The position numbers and the translations under genes were made by a program. The notes beneath the pieces were generated by a model. That model saw nothing but the letters and a program-made list of their open reading frames with translations. It had not been told where the DNA came from and ran no database searches. From the NCBI GenBank assembly GCA_963814865.1, contig CAWFEN010000015.1, forward strand, positions 186,001 to 250,000: 64,000 nt of DNA, written 5' to 3'. Origin of the DNA: AP-15 sp963814865 (lineage in GTDB: Bacteria; Pseudomonadota; Alphaproteobacteria; ATCC43930; CGMCC-115725). Of this stretch, positions 1-8,782 are shown piece by piece. Positions within the stretch are counted from its first letter, which is position 1. Each line of letters opens with the position of its first letter.

Positions 1-1
1 G

Positions 2-673
2 CGTCATGTCGTGACCGAACTCGGCGCACGGTGGCGCAAGGAGACTGGCATTCCCGTGCGCGTCTTCGCCGCGCCAACCTGGTCGAACCTGGCGCAGCTC
101 GTGCGCCATACGCGCGACGACGTCATCATCGGCGAAGGCGATGCTGCGTCGGCGGCGGCAACCGCGCAAAATCTGATCAAGGGCGAGACCGTCTCACGGC
201 TCTGGCAAAACAAATTGGTCGTGGCGGCGCTAGCGCGGGAACTCCAGAAGGCGCGTGCCGCTTCGCCGCCGGTCGCGCTCGACCTTGCCTCGGTCGCCGG
301 CAGGGCGCCGATCGCCATCGTCGATCCCGAAGTAGCGCCGGCGGGCAAGCAGACCGCGCAGGCGCTGCAAACCCTGAAGCTGTGGGACGCCGTGAACGGG
401 AAGTCGATCGGCGTTGTCGATACCGCCGACGCGGCGTTCCTGCTGTCCGAGGGTAACGTGAGGCTGGCGGTGATTTACGCCACCGATGTGAGTTCCCATC
501 CGGGTTTCGCGGTCACCGACCCGCTACCCGCTGCCGACGGCGAAGCGATCGTCTATTGGGCGGCGCAGACCCAGCGCGCGCTGAGCCCCAATGCGGCGAA
601 ATTCCTCGACTTCCTGCGCCGCGCCGAGGTGCGGGCACAGGGACGTGATGCTGGCCTGGAGGTGTTGCCGTGA
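2..673 (+). CDS. Periplasmic oxyanion/molybdate-type substrate-binding protein, 5' end outside window
   Basis: The frame is open from the first bases, so the N-terminus and any signal peptide lie upstream; the GTG at 11 is only an internal candidate start. About 223 residues remain. The segment VRVFAAPTWSNLAQLVR, the run ending in IGEGDAASAA and the C-terminal AAKFLDFLRRAEV followed by a Gly-rich tail fit type II periplasmic binding proteins of the ModA kind (PF13531). Its stop overlaps the GTG of the next gene (GTGA), so it is probably co-translated with a cytochrome b and a molybdoenzyme. It could deliver molybdate or act as a ligand-capture subunit of that enzyme; the sequence does not decide between these. 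Confidence 0.7.
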   Translation, partial: RHVVTELGARWRKETGIPVRVFAAPTWSNLAQLVRHTRDDVIIGEGDAASAAATAQNLIKGETVSRLWQNKLVVAALARELQKARAASPPVALDLASVAGRAPIAIVDPEVAPAGKQTAQALQTLKLWDAVNGKSIGVVDTADAAFLLSEGNVRLAVIYATDVSSHPGFAVTDPLPAADGEAIVYWAAQTQRALSPNAAKFLDFLRRAEVRAQGRDAGLEVLP

Positions 674-1368
674 CCGCTCGCACCGATGACCCGGCGCCCG
701 TGCGCGATGTCCAGTCCCACCCGCTCAGCCGGCGGATTATGCACTGGATCAACGCGCTGGCGATCATCGTGATGATCGGTAGTGGCTGGCGTATCTACAA
801 CTACTATCCAGCACTGCCGATCGATTTCGGCTTTCCGAATTACCTGACGCTGGGCGGCGATTTCACCGTGACCGAAGCGCTCAACGACGAGGATGGGCTC
901 GCCAACGCGCTCGCTTGGCATTTCGGCGCGATGTGGGTGCTGGTGATCAACTTTCTCGCCTTTGTCATCGTCGGCCTTGCCTCCGGCCATTTCCGCCGCG
1001 ATTATCTGCCGCTCAGCCCGCGCGCCTTCTTGCAGGACATTTGGGCGGCGTTGCGCTTCAAGCTCGACCACCGGCTGGGCGAGTACAATGCCGTGCAGAA
1101 GGTGTTTTATTGGGGCGTGCTGGGCGCGATCCTGATCACCATCCTTTCCGGCCTCAGCATCTGGAAGCCGGTTCAGCTCAAGGAGCTGACCTGGTTTTTC
1201 GGTGGCTACGAGTTCGCCCGCGTCGTGCATTTCTTTGGGATGGCGGCGATCGTCGCGTTCCTCTTCGTCCATATCGCGCTAACGCTGCTGGTGCCGAAGA
1301 CGCTCGTCGCGATGATCGTCGGCCGCGCGTCGAGCGCACCGCATGCTCCGAAAGGAGGCGCGACATGA
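670..1368 (+). CDS. Di-haem cytochrome b, membrane anchor subunit (cytochrome b561 / Ni-Fe-hydrogenase type)
   Basis: 232 residues starting at a GTG that overlaps the upstream stop. Four hydrophobic segments lie near residues 25-40, 84-104, 146-164 and 187-207. Histidines at about 25, 84, 187 and 201 sit in or beside them and are the expected haem ligands of this fold (formate dehydrogenase gamma / thiosulfate reductase cytochrome b). Its ATGA overlap with the following sulfite-oxidase-fold gene indicates one transcript and probably one complex: the cytochrome would exchange electrons between the quinone pool and the periplasmic molybdoenzyme. It is larger than the MsrQ partner usual for MsrP and belongs to a different family. 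The fold is clear; the partner assignment is inferred from gene order. Confidence 0.85.
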   Translation: MTARTDDPAPVRDVQSHPLSRRIMHWINALAIIVMIGSGWRIYNYYPALPIDFGFPNYLTLGGDFTVTEALNDEDGLANALAWHFGAMWVLVINFLAFVIVGLASGHFRRDYLPLSPRAFLQDIWAALRFKLDHRLGEYNAVQKVFYWGVLGAILITILSGLSIWKPVQLKELTWFFGGYEFARVVHFFGMAAIVAFLFVHIALTLLVPKTLVAMIVGRASSAPHAPKGGAT

Positions 1369-2105
1369 CGCGCCAGATCCTCGAGCCGACGCCGCTCGTC
1401 AGCCAGATCGAGCGTCGGCTGTTTCTGCGCCAGACATTGAGCCTTGGCGCGTTGACGCTGCTGACCGGCTGCGACATCTCCGACCAGGACGGCGTGCAAC
1501 AGGTGCTGCGGGCGATGTCGCGGTGGAACGACCGTGCGCAGGCGTTCCTGTTCCGGCGCCAGGCGCTCGCCCCGACCTTCGCCGAGAGCGATGTGGTCCA
1601 CAATTTCCGCTACAACGCCTTTTTCCCGGCTGCCGATGCGCCGCAGCTTTCGGCCGCCGACTACCGCTTAGAATTGTCCGGATTGATCGCCGACAAGCGG
1701 CCCTGGACGGTCGAGCAGATCAACGCGCTGCCGCAGGAAAGCCAAATCACGCGCCATGTCTGCGTCGAGGGATGGAGCATGATCGGCAAGTGGAGCGGGC
1801 CTCGCTTCGGCGAGTTTCTTCGCCGCATCGGCGCCGACCTCACCGCCAAGTATGTCGGCTTCCAATGCGCCGACGGCTATTCCGGCAGCATCGACATGGC
1901 GAGCGCCCTGCATCCGCAGACGATCATGGCCGTCAAGTTCGCCGACGAGACGCTGCCGGCCAAGTTCGGCTATCCGTTCAAAGTGCGCATCCCGACCAAG
2001 CTCGGCTACAAGAACCCGAAATGGGTGACGACGATCTTTGTCACCAACCGTTTTCCCGGCGGGTTCTGGGAAGATCGCGGCTACAACTGGTTCGGCGGGT
2101 CGTGA
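1365..2105 (+). CDS. Tat-exported molybdopterin-dependent oxidoreductase, sulfite oxidase / MsrP fold
   Basis: 246 residues. The ATG at 1365 overlaps the upstream TGA; an open frame further upstream is a shadow of the cytochrome gene. The N-terminus has a twin-arginine motif (RRLFLRQ, about residue 17) followed by a hydrophobic stretch ending LLTGC, so it may be a Tat-exported lipoprotein with Cys36 as lipid site. The motif RHVCVEGWSMIGKW holds Cys133, the expected molybdenum-ligating cysteine of the sulfite oxidase family (PF00174). The C-terminal KFGYPFKVRIPTKLGYKNPK also matches this family. Substrate is unknown; a periplasmic sulfoxide or S-oxide reductase like MsrP is one option. It sits between its likely cytochrome b and a DUF2064 transferase. 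Confidence 0.85.
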   Translation: MTRQILEPTPLVSQIERRLFLRQTLSLGALTLLTGCDISDQDGVQQVLRAMSRWNDRAQAFLFRRQALAPTFAESDVVHNFRYNAFFPAADAPQLSAADYRLELSGLIADKRPWTVEQINALPQESQITRHVCVEGWSMIGKWSGPRFGEFLRRIGADLTAKYVGFQCADGYSGSIDMASALHPQTIMAVKFADETLPAKFGYPFKVRIPTKLGYKNPKWVTTIFVTNRFPGGFWEDRGYNWFGGS

Positions 2106-2867
2106 TGCCGGAGACGACTGCGCGACAGGGCGGATGCGCCATCGCTGTGATGGCCAAGGCGCCGCGCCCCGGCCAGGTCAAGACGCGCCTCATTCCGCCG
2201 CTGACGGCGAATTCGGCATCGGCGCTAAGCGCAAGCTTCCTGCGGGACATCACCGAGAACATTGCGCTTGCCGCGCGCGACGCGGCGATCTGCGGCTATG
2301 TCGCCTATGCGCCCGCCGGTTTTGAAACGTCGTTCGAGGGAATGCTGGCCGACGGCACGCGCCTTGTCCTCGCGGATGGGGTCGGGGTCTCGGTATCGGG
2401 CGTCCACGGTTTCGGTTGCTCCCTGCTGCACGCGGCGCAGGCGCTGTTCGCCAATGGACATGACTCGGTGTGCCTGCTCAATTCCGACAGCCCGACCTTG
2501 CCGACGCGGTTGCTCGCACAAGCGGCTCGCGCCCTCGCCGAACCGGGCGACCGGGTGGTGCTCGGTCCCGCCGAGGACGGCGGGTACTACGTCATCGGTA
2601 TGAAAGCGCCGCACATCCACCTCTTCCAGGATATCGCCTGGAGCACAGAGTAGTGTCGCCGAAGAGACGCGCGCTCGGGCTCGCGCGCTCGGTCTTCCGA
2701 TCGTCGAGCTCGACACCTGGTACGACGTCGACGACGCCGCGAGTTTGCGGCGGCTCTGTCGCGAACTGACGTCCGGGGCGGGCGGCGATCTGTCCTCTTA
2801 CCGCGCTCCGGCAACCGCGGCTTGCCTGGCGCGGCTACGCATTCCCGACGTGCTGGCCGCGGCGTAA
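2105..2867 (+). CDS. TIGR04282/DUF2064 family transferase (rSAM/selenodomain-associated transferase 1), frameshifted
   Basis: Starts at ATG 2105, overlapping the upstream TGA. The first 182 residues contain AVMAKAPRPGQVKTRL, LLNSDSPTLPTRLL and LGPAEDGGYYVIG, hallmarks of the DUF2064 / CofC-like nucleotidyltransferase fold. The frame meets a stop at 2651-2653 straight after FQDIAWSTE, but a neighbouring frame continues the family pattern (VAEETRARARALGLP, ELDTWYDVDD) to a TAA at 2865-2867. One indel near 2650 therefore explains the break. Members of this family often sit with radical SAM and family-2 glycosyltransferase genes, as here, and are thought to transfer a glycosyl or nucleotidyl group; the substrate is unknown. 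The indel may be a sequencing error. Confidence 0.75.
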
Positions 2868-2889
2868 GGTCGAGCCTGAGGAGCAACCG

Positions 2890-3946
2890 ATGCCGCTTGC
2901 CGAACCCGTGATCGCCCGTCGCTATTTCGAGGCAGTCGGCGAAAAGCGCTCGCGGATCGCCGAGACGCCGCCGGTATGCGTCTATCTCGAAGTCACCAAC
3001 CGCTGCAATCTCCTGTGCGAGACCTGCCCGCGCACCTTCGAGGCGTTCGAGCCGCCGGCGGATATGAGCTGGGAGCTGTTCACCTCGATCGTGGATCAGC
3101 TGCCGGGGCTGGCGCGCGCCGTGCTGCACGGCGTCGGCGAGCCGATGCTGGTGAAGAACCTGCCGCGCATGATCCGCTATTTGAAGGATCGTGGCGTCTA
3201 CGTGCTGTTCAATACCAACGGCACGCTTGCTGGCGCCGAAGAAGCGGCGGGAGCTGATCGACACCGGGCTCGACGAACTGCGCGTCTCGCTTGACGCCGC
3301 GGAGGCGGAAAGTTTTTTCAAGGTGCGCGGCAAGAACATGTTCGACCGCATCGTCCGCAATGTCGAGCGAGTTCACCGCCTTGCAGCGCGAGATCGGCGC
3401 GACGACGCCGCGCGTTTCGCTCTGGCTGACGGGGCTCAAGGAGACCGTCGATCAGCTCCCCGATTTCGTCCGGCTGGCGGCGCGGATCGGCGTCAAGGAA
3501 ACCTATCTCCAGCGCCTCGTGTTCGACGATCTCGGGCGCGGGCTCGCCCGCACGGAATCGTCGTTGTTCGAGAAGACGCAGGGCGAGGAAGAGGCGGCAA
3601 TCGCCGCCGCGCAGGAATTAGGCCGCGAACTCGGGGTGACGATCGACGCCTCCGGCGCCACCGAGCCGGGCACCAGCCTCAAACGCGGCGAGGGAAGCTC
3701 GCCGTGGTCGGCCTGCCGCCGCCCGTGGTCGCTTGATGTATTTCACCGCGCTCGGTCGCGCCCTGCCGTGCTGCATCGCGCCGTTCTCGGCGCGCGGCTA
3801 CGAGACCTACACGCTTGGCGACGCGACGCAGCAGACCTTGCGCGAAATCTGGAACGGCGACGCCTATCAGGATTTCCGGGAGGCGCTGATCGGCGAGGCC
3901 CCGGCTAAGCCCTGCCAGAATTGCGGCCTGCAGATGGAGCCTTTAG
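2890..3946 (+). CDS. Radical SAM / SPASM-type enzyme, several frame breaks
   Basis: The N-terminal part (2890 to about 3235) has VTNRCNLLCETCPR, a CxxxCxxC iron-sulfur motif (Cys39, 43, 46), then LHGVGEPMLVKNLP and VLFNTNGT. The protein continues in a second frame (PKKRRELIDTGLDELRVSLD), a third (LWLTGLKETVDQLPDF to GEGSSPWSACRRPW), then the first again (PCCIAPFSARG, TLREIWNGDAYQDF, CQNCGL). A last frame gives a WSL ending and a TAG at 3944-3946. The C-terminal cysteines fit a SPASM-like auxiliary cluster domain. At least three to four single-base indels are needed to rebuild it; the one near 3236 reads as an extra G. Probably modifies a small molecule or peptide together with the adjacent transferases; the substrate is unknown. 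Confidence 0.7.
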
Positions 3947-4632
3947 GCGTCACCGTCGTCATTCCGGCGCTCGACGAGGCGGAATCGATCAAAGGGGTCG
4001 TGACCGAAATCCCGCGTGATCTCGTGCGCGAGATCGTCGTCGTCGATGGTGGTAGCCGTGACGGCACAGCGAAAGTAGCGGCAGCAGCCGGTGCACGTGT
4101 TATCGTCGCGGGACAACGCGGCTATGGCCGCGCCTGTGCGGCGGGGGTAGCGACGGCTTCGCCAGACTGCGGCATCATCGTGTTCATGGACGGCGATGGC
4201 GCTGACCGCGGCGACCTGATGGCTCGCCTCGTCAATCCAATACGCAAGGGTGAATACGATTTCGTCATCGCATCGCGCGCGCGGGGGGAACGCGAGCCGG
4301 GCTCGATGAGCTGGTATCAACTTTTCGCCGGGTATATTGCGGGGATCGGCACGAGGGCACTCTATGGCGTGCGCTATACCGATATGTGCGCCTATCGCGC
4401 TATTCGCCGCGATTGCCTGGCGCCCCTCGGTATGCGCGAGATGACCTATGGCTGGAACATCGAGATGCAGATGAAGGCGGCGCGGGCCGGACTGCGCATT
4501 CTCGAAGTGCCGATGCCCTACCGCCGGCGCAACGGCGGCAAGTCCAAGGTCGCCGGTACGCTTCGCGGGTCGCTGCGCGCCGCCTGGCGGATCGCCGCGA
4601 CCTTTTTGCGGGTGGCCGCGTCGCCCACTTAG
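3934..4632 (+). CDS. Family 2 glycosyltransferase, TIGR04283 / dolichol-phosphate-mannose-synthase-like
   Basis: 232 residues from ATG 3934, beginning MEPLGVTVVIPALDEAES. It shows the GT-A pattern: VVIPALDE, VVDGGSRDGT and FMDGDGADRGD (DxD-type metal site), then YTDMCAYRAIRR and GWNIEMQMKAARAG. There is no membrane anchor. In the sequence as given the frame is open back into the radical SAM C-terminus, so the two look fused. An extra base near 3931 would restore a separate radical SAM stop at 3946, with this ATG overlapping it, so separate genes are more likely. It probably adds a sugar to a lipid carrier or to the product of the neighbouring enzymes. It ends 4 bp inside the convergent membrane protein gene. 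Confidence 0.8.
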   Translation: MEPLGVTVVIPALDEAESIKGVVTEIPRDLVREIVVVDGGSRDGTAKVAAAAGARVIVAGQRGYGRACAAGVATASPDCGIIVFMDGDGADRGDLMARLVNPIRKGEYDFVIASRARGEREPGSMSWYQLFAGYIAGIGTRALYGVRYTDMCAYRAIRRDCLAPLGMREMTYGWNIEMQMKAARAGLRILEVPMPYRRRNGGKSKVAGTLRGSLRAAWRIAATFLRVAASPT

Positions 4633-6599
4633 GGCGATGCGCCGACGATGCGGTAAATCCGCCACTTGTCCGCCTGCTCATCCACCAGCTGGAAACGGTG
4701 GTCGCCGGCAAACGGGTCGCTCGTCCAGGCGCCGTCGCGCACGGTGAGTAGGACGATCCGGCAATCGTAGCGCGTGGCGACCGCGTCGAGGTCTTGCGCC
4801 GAGCCCAGGCCGGCGAAGACCCGGACGAAGAGGCGGTCCAGCCGATCGATCTCGGGCTGTGGCAGCGATACGAAGGCGTCGGCCAGGGCCCACCCCGCAA
4901 AGCACGAGCGGCGATCGGCGAACAATGCCCAAGAGATGTTCACCGGCCACCGCACGGTGTCGGAAAACAAGAGCGGATCGCTGGCGATCCGCTCGGCGGG
5001 TCCGGTGTGGCGCCGCACGGCCGCCCACATCTCCGGCGACTCGGCGAACGCCGCGGCCGAGGGCAGGCTGCGGCCGATGGCATTGTCCGCGACGATAGCC
5101 ACGCCGCCGGCGACGCCCAGCGCCCAGCAACCGATGGCGGCGATCGTCCGTATCAGCGCAGTCGTCAGCCAGCGCGCCAGGCCCGCGGCGGCGAAGATCG
5201 TCAGCACCAGAACCCCGGGGAGAACCCCGCGCCAGCCAAGATCGTTGTTGGCGATCGTGCCGGCGAACAGCGAGGCGACGACGAAGCTGGCCAGGCCCAG
5301 CAAGGCAAGCGCGAGGATCAGTGAGCGCCGCGCCGGGCTCTGATGACGCTCTTTGATCGCGCCGAGCATCGCGCTGGCGCCGGTCAGGTAGATCGCCGGA
5401 AAAGCGATAAGGAGCAGGACGAGCCAATAGGCCGGCACGTCGAGAAATCGCCCGGCTGCTTCCGGCAGAAGGGGGCCCAGCACGCTGAACGGTCGCAAGG
5501 CGATCGGCACGCCGAGATGGCGCGCCGCGGTCGCGATGAATTCCTGGTGCAGGAACGGGTAGGCGATGGCGGCGGCGAGCAGAGCGGCGGCGCCTCCCTG
5601 AAGCACTAGGTCAATACGCCTTCGCGGGTCTCCCGCGGTGAGCAACAGCGCGACACCGATCGCCAGCGCGCTCGCGGCAAAGACGATGCCTCCGACCCAG
5701 GCGGAACTCTCGAATCCGGCCACGGCGACGATCGCGAGGAGCGGAACCAGCTTCCAGCTGAAGCGCACCATGATCACCGCGGCGAGAACGACGCAACCGG
5801 CCGAGGCGAGATGCTGCGGCGTCCAAGTCGCCTGGAATATCCAGCTTTGCGGCGGCTGGGTTTGCGACAGCGCCCGAGCGAGGAAACCCGCGGTGAACAC
5901 GAGGCGGAGAACGGGGTCGAGCGATCCTGCGAGGCTCAACAAAAGGGCTAGCACCGCAGCGAGGCGCCGTCCGCTGAGCGTGACCGCCAATCCCATCATC
6001 AGCGCCAGGGAGGCGAAGGCGGTAAACCAGGTCAGCGCGATATCGCCTACCCAACCATTGACCCCCGTCAGCTTCGCGAGAGCGGCGGCGCTAAAATGCC
6101 AGAGGTAGTAATAGGCGAGTCCGGAAGGCGCATCGGCTCCGCCATAGAATGGATTGCCGGGCGGCAGGCCGAGCCGGATGATGTCGTCGACGGTCGCGAT
6201 CTTCGAATGGTCGAACATCGGGTCCGCGAGCACCAGCCCGCCAACGCCGAGCTTTGGCCACACGCCGAGCGCCGGCAGGATTGCGAGCAGCGCCGCCGCG
6301 GCAAAGGCCCAGATCGGCACGGCAGACCCGTTGTCTGCTGGAGCCGGTCCGCGGTGGGAGAGCAGGGCGCCGCCAATAAGGGCGACCCCGCACAGCATCG
6401 TCACATTAGTCCGCGAGAACCCTGTCGCGTTGAGGATCGGTAGCGCCAGGGTACTGAACGCGGCCCATCCCAAGGCGGGCGCCAGAGCCCGGGCCAACCC
6501 GCGTTCCTTGACAAGCCAGCGCGCCAGCGGCAAACCGACGCAAGTGCACGTCGTGAGCGCCGCCAGGGCGCAAATTACGACATCTGGGAGCGACGGCAT
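4629..6599 (-). CDS. Large polytopic membrane protein, possible GT-C-type glycosyltransferase
   Basis: 656 residues, dominated by hydrophobic segments through roughly residue 500, then a soluble C-terminal tail of about 150 residues. After the first four membrane segments there is a loop LADPMFDHSKIATVDD followed by GLPPGNPFYGG and SGLAYYYLWHF. Acidic residues in the first external loops and this general layout resemble GT-C polyprenyl-phosphate-sugar transferases, but I cannot match a named family. Convergence with the GT2 gene (4-bp overlap of 3' ends) and the nearby transferases make a role in glycolipid or glycan assembly plausible. No frame breaks are evident, unlike the genes to its left. 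Start ATG 6599 was chosen because the hydrophobic N-terminus begins directly after it. Confidence 0.6.
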   Translation of the reverse strand: MPSLPDVVICALAALTTCTCVGLPLARWLVKERGLARALAPALGWAAFSTLALPILNATGFSRTNVTMLCGVALIGGALLSHRGPAPADNGSAVPIWAFAAAALLAILPALGVWPKLGVGGLVLADPMFDHSKIATVDDIIRLGLPPGNPFYGGADAPSGLAYYYLWHFSAAALAKLTGVNGWVGDIALTWFTAFASLALMMGLAVTLSGRRLAAVLALLLSLAGSLDPVLRLVFTAGFLARALSQTQPPQSWIFQATWTPQHLASAGCVVLAAVIMVRFSWKLVPLLAIVAVAGFESSAWVGGIVFAASALAIGVALLLTAGDPRRRIDLVLQGGAAALLAAAIAYPFLHQEFIATAARHLGVPIALRPFSVLGPLLPEAAGRFLDVPAYWLVLLLIAFPAIYLTGASAMLGAIKERHQSPARRSLILALALLGLASFVVASLFAGTIANNDLGWRGVLPGVLVLTIFAAAGLARWLTTALIRTIAAIGCWALGVAGGVAIVADNAIGRSLPSAAAFAESPEMWAAVRRHTGPAERIASDPLLFSDTVRWPVNISWALFADRRSCFAGWALADAFVSLPQPEIDRLDRLFVRVFAGLGSAQDLDAVATRYDCRIVLLTVRDGAWTSDPFAGDHRFQLVDEQADKWRIYRIVGASP

Positions 6600-6750
6600 C
6601 CACTGAAGAAGATTGTAGGCAATCCGCGCCGGCCCTTTTGCGTCGCGTGAGGCCCAACGGAAGCCCCGGATAACGCTATTGGTGTAGAGTCGTCAATGGC
6701 GACATTGGTCTGGAACGTCCCGGTCGTGTCCCGTGGGGTGGTGTAGGAGC

Positions 6751-7568
6751 GGCACCGTCAAGTTGGCCGAGAGCAGGCTTGGCCGGAGCCGGGTGGTCGG
6801 GTAGACGGGCGGGATGACGACGCCTCGAGACCCGATTTACGCCGGCCATCGCTACCCGCTGAGATCATCAGCTACGCGATATGGCTGTATTTTCGGTTCC
6901 CGTTGAGCCTACGCATGGTCGAGGAGATGCTGGCCGCCCGCGGCATCTCTGTAACCCACGAGACGATCCGGCAATGGGGCCTCAAATTCGGGCGGGAATT
7001 CGCCAACCGCATCCGTCAGCGAGCGCCTCGCCGTGGCGATAAATGGCACTTGGACGAGGTCGTCATCAGCATAGCCGGTAAAAAGCATTGGCTCTGGCGT
7101 GCTGTCGACCAGGACGGTTTTGTTCTCGATGTCCTCGTTCAGAGCCGGCGCGACAAGAAGGCCGCCAAACGCCTGTTCCGCAAGCTCCTCAAGAAGCAAG
7201 GTCGAGCCCCTCGTGTGCTCGTCACCGACAAGCTGAAGAGCTACGCCGCGGCCAAGCGGGAGATCATGCCCGGGGTCGAGCATCGGCAGCACAAGGGCCT
7301 CAATAACCGGGCCGAAAACTCCCATCAACCGACCCGACGGCGAGAGCGGATCATGAAGCGGTTCAAGTCGCCGCGGCAAGTACAACGCTTCCTTTCCACC
7401 CATGACCAGCTCGCCAACCTTTTCCCCCGCCGCCGAGACCACGACACCGCCGCCAATCTCCGCTCCGGCCGCACCCAGGCCTTCGCCACCTGGGCCGATG
7501 TCACCGGCGTTGCGATGGCGGCATAATCACCCGTATTGCCGGGCATCGCTCAGCGCATTGCACTTTCC
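6751..7568 (+). mobile_element. IS6-family insertion sequence, copy A, right end missing
   Basis: The left terminus is the inverted repeat GGCACCGTCAAGTTGGCC at 6751. Identity with copy B (20830-21678, opposite strand) runs to position 7568 and then stops, so this copy lacks about 31 bp including its right inverted repeat. It joins a truncated Abi-like gene at that point. Its left junction falls in the spacer after the membrane protein gene. I see no 8-bp target duplication with any partner end in this window. Confidence 0.85.
6814..7526 (+). CDS. IS6-family transposase (copy A), frame break near the N-terminus
   Basis: The main frame is continuous from about 6855 to 7526. It carries the IS6/IS26 pattern: SLRMVEEMLAARGISVTHET (helix-turn-helix), GDKWHLDEVVI (first Asp), VTDKLKSYAAA (second Asp) and NNRAENSHQPTRRRE (Glu), forming the DDE triad. 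The likely ATG at 6814 starts MTTPRDPIYAGHRYP and must shift frame near 6860 to join EIISYAIWLYFRFPLSLRM. Copy B has exactly the same shift, so it is a property of this element and not a read error. A TTG at 6903 could start a shorter protein without the shift. Activity is doubtful because the right end of the element is gone. Confidence 0.85.
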
Positions 7569-7569
7569 C

Positions 7570-7962
7570 ATCGAGGACGTCCGGGAAGATGGCAAGGAGC
7601 CAACACCGGGCCGGATCGTGGCCGCGGTGACCTTCAGTTTCTGGACGTCGATGTTCGGCAGGGAATATGAAACGCTTTGGCAGACCACCCTGCACCGCAT
7701 CGGCAGCCGCCCGGACGGAAAGGGGCTCAGGCGCAAAGATTTCTCCGGGCCGCTGGCGCAAATTCGCATCCTGCGAAATCGGATAGCGCACCATGAACCG
7801 ATCATCTCGTGGGACCTGCCCAAGCACCACAACAAGATCATAGAGCTGACCGGCTGGCTTTCACCGTCAGCGGCGGAATGGTGTACGGCCTACAGCCGGT
7901 TTCCAGAGGTATATCCGGCAGAGCGGATCACCTTGCATCGGGAAGGCGACCGGGAGTGCTAG
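7570..7962 (+). pseudogene. Abi-family (abortive infection) protein, 5'-truncated by IS6 copy A
   Basis: The open frame continues from inside the IS, but homology begins only at 7570 (IEDVREDGKEPTPGRIVA) and runs to the stop at 7962. The key motif is LRNRIAHHEPII, which matches the R-x4-6-H signature of HEPN-type RNases in Abi proteins (PF07751). It is followed by a conserved ELTGWLSPSAAEW segment. About half of a normal Abi protein is missing at the N-terminus, where the IS sits. It is therefore a dead remnant of a phage-defence gene, next to a second defence-gene fragment. Confidence 0.7.
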
Positions 7963-8110
7963 CTTCGGTTTCCGGCTTTGCTATGCGCGGAATTGCGCCA
8001 GCGGGTGTCGTGCACGTCAAGGACGACGAGGCGCGTAACCACCGCCTATTATTAGGCTTGTTCTTCAGATGCGCTACTTTAGGATGTGTGCGCTGTGCGG
8101 GAGAACTAGA

Positions 8111-8357
8111 ATGAGCAATCTCGAAGATCTTCGGCCCAACGCTTCCATACAAGGCATTCTTCCGAATTGCCTCGTGACGGTAGTCAGCGCGCAGTGGTTC
8201 GGATCGGAAGCTCTCGAACTCACCTACAAGGACCCTGGCGGCAAGGTCGCCAATGAGCTTCTGTATCGGCACGATGAGCCGCGGATCGCGGTCGCGGCAC
8301 AAGGTCGCCCGTGGAGTTTCGACGGCGACGAGTATCTGTTTCGCCTGGTGTCCGAGG
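8111..8357 (+). pseudogene. N-terminal fragment of a large SNF2/DEAD-type helicase of defence islands
   Basis: ATG 8111 starts MSNLEDLRPNASIQGILP. The following residues (VTVVSAQWFGSEALELTY, ANELLYRHDEPRI, GRPWSFDGDEYLFRLVSE) are the characteristic start of very large prokaryotic SNF2-like helicases found in defence islands; similarity to DISARM-associated helicases is from memory and unchecked. The match ends abruptly at 8357, where a footprint of the IS6 inverted repeat begins, and the rest of the open frame to 8779 is unrelated. Only about 82 residues of a protein normally near 1000 residues survive. Confidence 0.6.
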
Positions 8358-8380
8358 GGCACCGTCAACTTGGCGGTGCC
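8358..8380. repeat. Solo IS6 terminal repeat, possible footprint of a collapsed IS copy
   Basis: GGCACCGTCAACTTGG is identical to the outer end of IS6 copy B at 20830 and is followed directly by CGGTGCC, which equals the last seven bases of the opposite end. It sits exactly between the truncated helicase gene and a truncated Tn3 transposase, with no transposase of its own. Confidence 0.6.
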
Positions 8381-8650
8381 GAGCAGATACATGATCGCAA
8401 ACACGTGATCGCTGAGGCCGCCGCCGTCTGTGTGATGGGCCAGGATGTCGATAGCACTGTCGTGGTTCACGAGCCCGTCGAGGACATGGATCGCTTCGCC
8501 GGAGGTGCCGGTGATGACCTTTACATGGAAGGGCGCATAGCGATCCGAGATGTGCGTGTAGAGCTTGATGATCGGGTCGCGGCGCCCATCTGCTCCTGCA
8601 AGCTCGAACCCACACCCTCGACGGTACTCTTCGGCCTCTCTTCGAGCGAT
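8381..8650 (-). pseudogene. Internal fragment of a Tn3-family transposase
   Basis: Read on the minus strand, the frame gives LYTHISDRYAPFHVKVITGT, then HVLDGLVNHDSAIDI and HHTDGGGLSDHVFAIMYLLG. These match the catalytic C-terminal third of Tn3 TnpA (PF01526), which has YTHvSDQYaPfht, HVLDGLLyHEsdl and HyTDTgGytDHVFalchLLG. Homology stops at the IS6-type terminal repeat on one side and fades towards 8650 on the other. Both ends of the gene are missing. Confidence 0.65.
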
Positions 8651-8782
8651 GGTATCCGGGTCTGGCCAATGACAACACCGCGGACGCCGAACCGGCGGCG
8701 GCGTAATCGCCCCACAGATCCTGATGCTCCCGGCTGGCACAACCGGAAGCGCCGACGCGAATTGGCATATCGTGAGTGAGGT

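Noticed and set aside
3733..4632. A single radical SAM-glycosyltransferase fusion protein
   Set aside because: The join depends on one base; an alternative frame gives a normal radical SAM stop that overlaps the GT2 start codon.
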